Positions 1 to 7,612 of a DNA stretch of 12,482 bases are shown here, one piece after another. The translations under genes and the position numbers were made by a program. Source of the DNA: Monosiga brevicollis MX1 (Eukaryota; Opisthokonta; Choanoflagellata; Craspedida; Salpingoecidae); contig NW_001865092.1 in NCBI RefSeq assembly GCF_000002865.3, positions 63,235-75,716 of the forward strand, written 5' to 3'. Each line of letters begins with the position of its first letter. Position 1 is the stretch's first letter. The notes below the pieces were generated by a model. That model did no database searches. It was not told where the DNA came from and saw only the letters and a list, made by a program, of their open reading frames with translations.

Positions 1-135
1 TTTCGCAAAGTCCTCTCCAGCAACACGCTCAACCTCAAACTGAGTGACTCAGAGATGGATGCCATCTGCGCAGAAGCCGACACCGACAAGGATGGCTTCA
101 TCTCTTATGAAGAGTTTCTCCCCGCCCTCCGCCAG
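1..135 (+). other. EF-hand calcium-binding motif of the kinesin
   Basis: The frame is open from base 1. The 12-residue loop at 79-114 reads DTDKDGFISYEE: Asp at loop positions 1, 3 and 5, Gly at 6, Ile at 8 and Glu at 12, which is a fully canonical calcium-coordinating set. Flanking residues form the entering and exiting helices. EF-hands usually occur in pairs, so a partner hand may be encoded left of the window. Calcium binding is inferred from these residues. Confidence 0.9.
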
Positions 136-3100
136 ATCCTCAAACAGGTCTGCGCCAATCAAGCCGATGACTGGAACGACTGGGTTCGCATCGGCTCGGA
201 TGCCAAGGGTAGAGAGGTCTACATGAACAAGCGCACCGGTCGCATCCAGCACCAGCGCCCAGAAAACTTTAACGAGCAACGCATTGAAGAGGTGTGTATG
301 CACGCCCTCACGATTGATCCCAATGCTCACTGTCAAGCCCTCCCATCACGGCCCCTCCCGCACATTTGTTCGCCCTCATTCCACTCCACAATGCGCCAAT
401 GCCCGCACTTTCTCCCCTCAGCGTGTATTCGAGTACGTCACTCTGGCCGAGGGCCTCGAGGTAACCACCTATGTCGAGGAAGATGGACGCCGTTACTACA
501 TGGACTGGGACGAAGGCCAATGGGAGCCTTTCCCTGAAGAGTGGCTTTACGCTCTCAGCGAGCAAGATGTCGCCACCCACGTTGAAAGCACCGCGGCCAC
601 CCCCAACCAAAGTTCCTCGCCTCAGGCGGACGATCGTCTTTTCGAACTCTCCCACCCCGCCCACGGTGAATTTTTCTGCTATCTGCTCGAACACCCCCGC
701 AACTATTACCTCGTGCTTGACAGCAACACCCAAGAGTGGTACGCATGGTTCTCCGCCTACTTCCCACACGCGCTCGCGCCCCGTCCCTGTTGACACCTGC
801 AAAAGACGGGTTTTTTTCCCAGCCGTTCTTGGAGCTCACTACCCCCTTCCCTTTGTTCCTTCTGATCTCTTTTCTCCAACAGGATTCGAATGCCGCTCGA
901 ATGGGAGCGCTTGGTCCCCGAGGTCAAGGCCAAGCTCAAGCAACTAAGCGATCTCTTCCCACAATGGACAAACTGGCGTGAACAGCTCATGGTATTCAAC
1001 CAGCTTTCTCTTGCGGTTCCCTTCCGGCACGCGTGCCATGCACACACGTGCTAGCGCCTCTATTGGCCCAATCTCCGCCATTGCAAAGGCCTGTGCCACC
1101 CCTGAATTTTGATTGCTCACCCTTGCGCATGTCCCCCATACTTAGGCGCTGCACGAGGTCAACTTTGACATTGACGAAGTATGTGCCATTTGCACCCTAA
1201 TCAAGTCGCAGTTGCTCACAATCTCAAACCATGTCTCACAACGACCACGGTGGGGGTATGGGTGCATCGCGCCTAGGCCGTGGCTTTTGCCGACGTCAAC
1301 TGGGGCTGGACGGGCCGAAGCTTGGATGAGACCACTCCCGGCACTCTCGTGCGCGAGCAAACCGCGGCAGGCTGTACGTTGCGACTGCTTGCGACCGTGC
1401 CCCACAGCAGTTGCCAAAAGCCCGTCACACTCTGGTCTCCCTCATGTTCATGCGTTCACGTGCTCATAGTATACGATACCACTCGTCGTCATCGCACCAA
1501 GGACTCGCATTCTGGAAGGGAAGACGTACATCTCTCCGGCAAAGCCGCCACGCTCGTTGATGAGGTACGGCCTCTGTTCACCAACAAACGGCTTTATCTT
1601 AACCGATATACACACAAAGGCGGGGCAGATTTTTCGCCTTGACAAACCCAACAGCGTGGTATCACCGCTCACCTTACTTTACGCCATAGTTGCGAGCCCG
1701 GCTTGCCACTGCCGAGGCTGAGAACGAGACTCTCCGCAGTCAATTGTCATCCCAAGAGGAAGCCCAGGCCAAACAGTTGACTCGTGAGAAGACGCGTGTG
1801 CAGCTAGAAACCGACCGCTCCACCCGTGCTCAAGCCGAAATGAGTGAGGAGTTGGAAGAGCTGCGCCAGGAAATCAAGCAACTCCGCGAAACCAACACCA
1901 ACCTGGAGCAACAGATTATCAAGATCACCGCGGAGCGTGATTCTGGTCGCCAAAACGCTGCAGACGAGGTGCGTCCCTTGCCGACCCGCTGAGTGCTTGC
2001 CCCACGATGCCCAGGCCGGAGTAGCATTGGAAAAAGTACCTCACGGAGTGCCGTTGTTTTTTTGATGTCCGTCTCTCCTCTATCAGTCGGATGCTGCTAC
2101 CAAGTTGCGCATGGACAACGTGGCCCTCAAGCTCAAGGTGACCAATTTGCAACAGCAGCTTAACAGCCCACTCTCATCAACGGCTGGTCTCAAGGTGGCG
2201 CAAAGGCTGCAAGGCAAGGTGCAAAAGCTCCAGGCCGACCAGCAAGCGGCGTCAAAGCTGTTGCAAGAGGATGTCCATCAGCTCAGCTCTCTTTTCGAGC
2301 AGGCTGTCTCTGCCAGCAAGCAGCTGGCTGACAACAGCTCCCAGCGCCTCAAGGACATTACTCAAAAGTACCTCAAGGAAGCCATGCTCCGCAAGGAACT
2401 GTACAACAAACTGCAAGAGCTTCGTGGCAATATTCGGTCCGTAGCTGGTTCTTCTCTCAGCACCTCGCTTCCCATCCATCACTTGCTTTCTTCTTTTGCC
2501 CGACACCCACTCTCTGCTCATCCTCTTTTGCTGTGCTGTACAGCGTCTTTTGTCGTGTCCGTCGCGATGACCGAGGCGAAAGCATCTTGCAGTTTCCCTC
2601 TAAATCCGAGCTCGTCGTGCCCAAGTTGCAAGGCGGCAAGGAAACACTCGAGTTTGACCGGGCTTTTGGTCCCAACGCCTCCCAGGAGGAGGTTTTCGAA
2701 GACACCAAGCCCATCGTCATGTCCTGTGTGGACGGATACAATGTTTGCATCATGGCCTATGGTCAAACCGGCTCTGGCAAGACGTTTACCATGATGGGCC
2801 CAGACAATAATCCCGGTGTCAATCCGCGTGCTATCAAGGAACTCTTTGACGTAAGGCTGTTTGCATCGTTCATGTCTTCTGGCGCATGTGCCCTCGTGTG
2901 CGACCTGATGACATGGTCACACAAATATGACCGTTGTTCCCCGTAGGTTTGTCGAAAGCGCGAGGAAACCGAATTTCACATTAGCGTTTCTATCATGGAG
3001 GTCAGGCCAATGCACCCAAACCCCCGTATCGTGGCTGTATCTTAGTTTATTCTAGGCATTGTCGAGTCCAAGGCCCGTCGCTCATACACAACGCCATAAC

Positions 3101-3905
3101 TTGTTGTTGCAATTAGGTGTATAACGAAAAGATCTTCGATCTTAGCACGCCTCAACGTGAGGGCAACTTGTCCATCATTAATACTCCGCAGGGCATCACA
3201 GTGCAAGGCCTGACCGAATCTGAGGTATGCTATCTTGGTATACCGATTCACCCTCCCTTTGCCTTGAGGCACACCTTCTAGAACAAGGATGTGAAATCTC
3301 GAGGGCATTTGAGCACCCGCCTTCTTTGCTGGCGATACTCACCCCGATTCGTGATGGTGGTGGTGTGGTGGCAGGTATCAACACCAGAAGATCTCTTACA
3401 GTTCATTGAGATTGGCAATCAGCATCGTTCGACAGGAGCCACCAAAATGAATACCGATTCGTCGCGGTCCCACTTGCTGCTGCAGATCAAGGTGCAAGGC
3501 TTCAATACCATCACGCGGGCCACGACCTACGGCAAGCTGACTCTAGTCGACTTGGCTGGCTCAGAACGCGTCTCCAAAACGGAGGCATCTGGCGATCGAC
3601 TTGTGGAAGCAGCGGCCATCAATAAAAGCCTGACCAATTTGGGTCAGGTATTCCGGGCACTCGCCTCGGGCTCGCCCCACATCCCTTACCGCAACTCCAA
3701 GCTGACGCACCTTTTGCAGGATAGCCTCGGCGGAGATGCCAAGGTGGCCATGTTTGTCAATACCTCGCCACTGGAGAGCAATCTCAGCGAAACGTCCATG
3801 ACCCTTTCCTTTGGCCAGAACATACGCAAGGTGGAGCTGGGTCCTGCCAAGCGCAACACTGGTCCACCACGTCCCAAGGATGCTCTGAAACGAAAACCCA
3901 AGTAG
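1..3905 (+). CDS. Kinesin-14 (C-terminal motor) heavy chain with EF-hand and WW-like modules, 5'-partial
   Basis: A microtubule motor, expected to be minus-end directed because the motor is C-terminal and follows a kinesin-14 neck (LQELRGNIRVFCRVR). Exons read by joining frames at GT-AG sites: 1-291, 422-738, 883-991, 1146-1178, 1277-1373, 1470-1564, 1690-1968, 2087-2436, 2544-2850, 2947-3000, 3117-3224, 3375-3905; stop TAG at 3903-3905. They give 856 residues in one continuous frame. Order: EF-hand (residues 27-38), three WW-like modules (about 58-207), coiled coil (about 305-515), motor (about 520-845). Motor motifs: P-loop GQTGSGKT (597-604), switch I NTDSSRSH (706-713), switch II DLAGSE (739-744). 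The tail after the motor (VELGPAKR, then a Pro/Lys-rich end) resembles animal KIFC2/KIFC3. The true start lies left of the window. The least certain junction is the 1374-1469 intron, which is open in frame and may be retained. Confidence 0.95.
172..897 (+). other. Three degenerate WW-like modules of the kinesin
   Basis: Exons 1-3 encode three related stretches, each with an aromatic start, a central YYM/YMN/YYL strand and a closing W or H and Pro. Module 1 spans residues 58-87 (YMNKRTG, then HQRP). Module 2 spans 102-135 (GRRYYMDW, then WEPFP). Module 3 spans 171-207 (NYYLVLD, then QEWIRMP) and crosses the intron at 739-882. WW domains bind proline-rich peptides. Here one or both signature tryptophans are shifted or replaced, so binding ability is uncertain. 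They could instead be a lineage-specific beta-sheet repeat. Confidence 0.55.
1470..2436 (+). other. Coiled-coil stalk of the kinesin
   Basis: Exons 1470-1564, 1690-1968 and 2087-2436 encode a long heptad-type helix (for example ATLVDELRARLATAEAENE and SEELEELRQEIKQLRETN) rich in Glu, Gln, Lys, Arg and Leu, ending in the neck helix before the motor. Kinesin-14 proteins dimerise through this segment. A Ser/Pro/Gly break near 2166-2190 probably divides it into two coils. Confidence 0.9.
2430..3834 (+). other. Kinesin motor domain
   Basis: Spread over exons 8 (end) to 12. The ATP-binding P-loop GQTGSGKT is at 2761-2784, preceded by IMAY. The loop after VYNEKIFDL opens exon 11 at 3117. Switch I NTDSSRSH is at 3450-3473 and switch II DLAGSE at 3549-3566. 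The microtubule-binding helix region INKSLTNLG and IPYRNSKLTHLLQDSLGG follow. All catalytic motifs are intact and the length, about 325 residues, is normal for the family, so an active motor is expected. Confidence 0.95.
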
Positions 3906-3972
3906 AGGCTCTTGCCCTTTTGGCTCGAGCAACCTTTGTACATGCCAGCATGCGAAGAGCGTTGAAACGCCC

Positions 3973-4042
3973 TTGATTATGCCTTAAACTGAGTTCTGGT
4001 CCTGTCTTTGATTATGCCTTAAACTGAGTTCTGGACCTGTCT
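3973..4042 (+). repeat. 35-bp tandem duplication (two copies)
   Basis: Two head-to-tail copies, 3973-4007 and 4008-4042, each beginning TTGATTATGCC. They differ by one base (GGTCC versus GGACC). The duplication lies in the kinesin 3' flank about 67 bp after the stop, so it probably falls in the 3' UTR. Near identity suggests a recent duplication. Confidence 0.95.
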
Positions 4043-4076
4043 TCTCTTGGAAACGCGCAAAACTTCCACAAGTTTT

Positions 4077-4090
4077 CGTTCGATCGAACG
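4077..4090. repeat. 14-bp perfect palindrome
   Basis: CGTTCGATCGAACG is its own reverse complement. It lies between the converging genes. No known function is evident. It could be a binding site for a dimeric protein, or chance. Confidence 0.85.
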
Positions 4091-4338
4091 TTTAGTCCCC
4101 TACCATGTGGCTTTGTGTTTTTCAATTGTCGTTGTTTCCTGTAGACGTACACCAGCCTGGTTTTCTTTCTTCACTTAATTGACTTGCAAAGCACTAATGT
4201 CGCCGCGTTCAACTCAAGCGCAGCCCTTTCTGCCAGTCGCACTGGCTTCATACAGGCAGGCACATGGCAATCTTGCACAACCAATCGGCGATGTTACTCG
4301 CACAAGACTTGTGTCAAACCAACTGCTGTGTGCAGCCA

Positions 4339-6260
4339 TTAGGTGCCCACGGCGGAAATAGGACCGTGGCCTTGCGCTTCAAGAGGCCAAAACAGTGTAT
4401 CCCGGCGCAAATCTACTAGTGCGTCCACGACGCGTTGCATCGGTGCCATATCCCCAGAGCTAGCATCACCGAGTGCCGGCAGGGCCCGTGTAGGTGGCAC
4501 GCGCTAACACAATGGGGTTTGAGGTCCACCGTGAGCCTTGCATGATGCAAAACAGCGAAAGACAGAAACCGAGTTGTATATAGATGTGTGATACCACGCG
4601 TACCTCATAATCTTGGGTTGACCAGAGCGCTCGGATCAGGTCTCGAATATCCGAGCTGAGCCCATCCGGTAAGGCAGGACGTGTACCAAGCTGAGCCGTG
4701 CAAGGATGGATATGCACAAGAAGCAGGCAAGGATCGAAACAGAGTCAATGACAGCAAGGCCAGATAGAAACAGGATGGCACGTGTTTCTCTTAGGGGTAG
4801 CTCGGGAGGCCAGAACAGAGAGCAAGATGCCCACGGAAGATACTGACCTCGAGTTGGTGAAAAAAATCAACCTCGCTCACACGTTGCAGCATGTCCGTAA
4901 AAGGCCACGAGCAAGTCGTCATACACCAAATGAGCATGGCAAAGCGATATGTGTCATCCAAGCGCGGGTCTTCGAGAGCGTCGGACGGGAGGGGCGGTGA
5001 GAAAGTGGTAGCTCCGGCAGTGGGTCGTTCCTCGGGTTGATCCAGGTGCTGTGCCGAGCCAAAGTCACCCAAAACCGGGCGAAAACGCGGCACAAAGGGT
5101 TGAGAATCGTCACCGTCCAGCGGCTCACTACAGCCCGAGGCCGGTACGGCAGACCACGGTTCGCCATCACTGCTAGCTGATTGGGCATGTAGTAGTACAT
5201 TGTTGGGTTTGAGATCGCCATGGACTATTCCTCGCTTGTGCATGTGACTCAAGCCCCGGGCCACCCCAGTCAGGATATGCCAAACGTCGCCGCGTCGCCA
5301 GATGGCTGGGTCCTCCGCCACACGGTGCAAGAGGCCATCGAGGGTTCGAGCCGGGTGGGATGCCAACTCCATCACAGTGCCGATACGTCCATACCAGCGC
5401 ATTACGCCAAACAATCTATGCGGGGCCGGTGGCCAGGTTGGTCCCCGAACCGGGCGTTCCAGGGGTCGGATAAGACAAAGGTTTGTGCAAGCCGGCACGC
5501 TAGCGAGCAGGAGGGGCAGAGGCGCGCGCTTGGGTACCGAATGACGTTCTCGTGTTGAGTTGCCAACATCATTTTGGCTTCCAGCAGAGCTTCGGCACTC
5601 TCTGTGGCCGTGTCGTTGAGACACCAAAATTTGACAACGACCACTTTGCTAGCCTGGTCTACGCGCTCTGCCGGGGCAGCCCGCTGTAGTAAAGAAGAGG
5701 GCAAGATGACGGGGGTTAGCAAATCATCAGAACCATCCACAGCAGGGCAGAGCGGGGCACTCTATATGCTTGGCAGGTGCTGCTTTGCTTTTCGTCGTGC
5801 GGGGAAGAGCGGAGGGATTTTGAGGTTGGCTTGGGACACGGCGATTGAGACAGACCTTGGCGGGAATGGCAGCTTGCCGATCATCGCCCTGCTCCTCAGG
5901 GGCAATAGATGGTGAGCACTTCAAGCTGGCCACGTAGATACTAGATTTGGCTAGGAAAAAGGGTCTGATGCGTGTGGGCCCCTCTGCGGCATTGGGGGGC
6001 GGATAGGCTACGGGGTCATAGTGGCGTGCATCTAGAAGCGTCAGCTTGGAAGTGAGGTCGGTTGGCGCTTGCTCATCCTCCGGCATGACCACCGTCTTGG
6101 GCGATGCAAACGGGGCAAGGTCTATTGAGGGTGTTTGGTAGTTAAAGGTGAGGCTGTATTGGGCGAACGGTAAGGATGACTGCTGAGGGTGGTCGAGCAT
6201 ACCCAAGAGGGGTGGTGGACGGCGCGCGCTTGAGCGCCGGGGCGCGGGGAGATGAGCCAT
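4339..6260 (-). CDS. Divergent TKL-type Ser/Thr protein kinase
   Basis: Five exons on the - strand, in coding order: 6260-5856, 5683-5538, 5415-4848, 4690-4604, 4503-4339 (TAA at 4341-4339), about 456 residues. All four introns are GT-AG and the frame is preserved. Kinase features: beta3 lysine in VVVVKFW (K153), alphaC stretch ALLEAKMM, HENVIRLFGVM, catalytic loop HGDLKPNN (249-256, Asp251), DFG (301-303), alphaF anchor DDTYRFAMLIW, and a subdomain X-XI stretch LGTRPALPDGL. HGDLKP points to Ser/Thr rather than Tyr specificity. Oddities: the glycine-rich loop is barely recognisable (one Gly in EEQGDDRQAA), APE is replaced by SPP, and about 35 residues are inserted between catalytic loop and DFG. 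The first 110 residues are Pro-rich and unrecognised. The start is the ATG at 6260-6258. The frame stays open upstream without another ATG before a stop, so the N-terminus could be longer if a 5' exon exists. Confidence 0.85.
5058..5222 (-). other. Kinase catalytic loop to DFG segment
   Basis: HGDLKPNN is encoded at 5222-5199 with the catalytic Asp at 5216-5214. DFG is encoded at 5066-5058. Most kinases have about 12-15 residues between these motifs. Here there are about 44, the extra being Ser, Asp, Pro and Gly rich. This looks like a loop insertion within one exon, since no splice sites bracket it convincingly. Confidence 0.8.
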
Positions 6261-6555
6261 GATTTGAGGGTGAAGGGTCACGGATCCACAAGGCCAGGGG
6301 TTGTCAAGCAGGTCCAGCAGCAGTCTGCCCGAGACGGCGATGCAGAGTGGGACCAAGGACAGGAAGGGGGACTTTCAGCTCGTAAGAACCATGCTTGAGC
6401 GCGCGGCACGCGGACCTGCTCCAGAGTGGTTAAAAAAGCGCGGCGGCGACGAACGCCAAGCGGGCCACATGAGACGACGCGTGCTGTTTGACCAAAGAAG
6501 AAGAAGCAGTAGAAGAAGAAGACGGGATGGAAGGAGCAAGAGGATCCGAAAACAG

Positions 6556-6595
6556 AGCAGCAGCAGCAGCAGTTGTAGTAAAAAAAAAAAAAAAA
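6556..6595 (+). repeat. AGC trinucleotide repeat followed by a 16-A run
   Basis: AGC units run from 6556 to 6572, then a short spacer, then 16 consecutive A at 6580-6595. On the - strand this reads as a T-tract followed by CTG repeats, upstream of the kinase start codon. It is probably length-polymorphic. Confidence 0.9.
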
Positions 6596-7030
6596 CCGAC
6601 GGAGACGGAACGGGCTTTGCCAGTGAGTATCACAGTGTGCGAGTAACGTACCGCTCGAAGCAACCGGTATATGGGTGTGCACCTGCAAGGCACGACTGCA
6701 GGCAGGCTTGCCAATCTTGATCTCGTCACTCTCACAGCAGGTGGCGCCGAGCATTCAACTCTCCTCGGCTGCGGCGAACGCCCTTGGAGTCACCCAGCAC
6801 AGCACAGCACCGCACGGTCCAGTGCACGCACAGCTCTACACAAGTCAAAAAGGGCAATATCAGGTCACCCATTCCCGACAAGACGCGGCCCCACCACACG
6901 CACACACGCACACACAGGCCCGAGCATTCAGATCCCTCTGTCCGCGTCCCAATCGATCGAGCGAGCGAGCGACGACGGCTGCCGTTTTCCCTGCGCGCGC
7001 GCTCTCTCGTCCAGTACCAGCCAAAAAAAA

Positions 7031-7050
7031 CTCTCTCTCTCTCTCTCTCT
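7031..7050 (+). repeat. (CT)10 microsatellite
   Basis: Ten uninterrupted CT units preceded by eight A (7023-7030). It lies in the intergenic region. On the - strand it is a GA repeat. Confidence 0.95.
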
Positions 7051-7612
7051 TCTTGTTTTCTTCGTTCAAGCTCTGTCTCTGTCAAGGTATGCTTGAGTGT
7101 AGGTGTCTCTGGTTTTCATGTCAAGATGCACTGATATTTTACGAATCAAGGTTGACAACACGCTCTGTCTCTGACATGCATGCCTTCATGCTCCTATATC
7201 TCTGCATCTGTGTCCCTTTCGCTGTTCACTCTCTCAAACACAGCAAAAACGACGAGGCACAAAGTGTGTCAAACGCCACACAGTAAAGAAGCAATCGTCT
7301 AAAAATAGAACTTCGAACTCAGGCTTGTTCACCTCTGGATTTGCTGCCGCCAGAGCTGCAGGTGCCGAGCGAGTAGAGTACATTGGGGGGTGTCTGCGCG
7401 CGCTGAGCAAACATGTGCGACGTCATGGGTAGCCCGCAGGAGATGCGAGAGATCAAATGAAGTTTGAATGTGTCGATTCAAAGGCCATAATATTAGTATT
7501 ACTATGGTGAGATTGGAAATGTCTATCATCAACATCAAAAGCACATCGCTCGCAGGTACACGGCTCGAGGCCATCACGCATAATCATAGTGATGGCGGTG
7601 ATAAAATGGGTA

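Larger units (their letters stand above)
3906..4338. other. Intergenic gap between convergent genes
   Basis: This 433-bp stretch separates the stop codons of the kinesin (+) and the kinase (-) and must hold both 3' UTRs. It contains the 35-bp tandem duplication and a 14-bp palindrome. I saw no canonical AATAAA on either strand. A 60-codon open stretch at 4179-4361 on + lacks codon or domain support and overlaps the kinase 3' end. Confidence 0.7.
6261..7612. other. Intergenic region with many simple repeats
   Basis: This 1.35-kb stretch lies between the kinase start (-) and the stop of the secreted-protein gene (-), so it should hold the kinase promoter and 5' UTR and the other gene's 3' UTR. 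It contains GAA-rich sequence (6495-6531), AGC repeats (6556-6572), a 16-A run (6580-6595), CA-rich sequence (about 6894-6917), a GCGA-type run (6961-6972) and (CT)10 (7031-7050). Long open stretches on + (6675-7286) are low-complexity translations of these repeats, with no domain or plausible start. I see no RNA gene. Confidence 0.65.

Noticed and set aside
881-895. ATTCGAATGCC resembling a tRNA T-arm
   Set aside because: There is no acceptor or anticodon arm around it, and it lies at the start of kinesin exon 3.
1501-1564. Alternative exon frame giving TRILEGKTYISPAKPP
   Set aside because: It leaves the wrong phase for the next exon; the other frame joins as ATLVDELRARLATAE, a smooth coiled coil.
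4179-4361. 60-codon open frame on +
   Set aside because: It overlaps the last kinase exon on the other strand and shows no recognisable features.
4875-4880. GTGAGC donor inside kinase exon 3 on -
   Set aside because: Using it removes about 11 residues normally present between subdomains IX and XI; the GTCAGT donor at 4847-4842 gives FHQLELGTRPALP, which fits kinases better.
4339-6260. Receptor tyrosine kinase
   Set aside because: There is no extracellular domain or convincing membrane segment, and HGDLKPNN is not a tyrosine-kinase catalytic loop (HRDLAARN or HRDLRAAN).
6675-7286. 203-codon open frame on +
   Set aside because: It translates CA, CT and GCGA simple repeats, has no domain, and the same region is open in several frames at once, so composition explains it.
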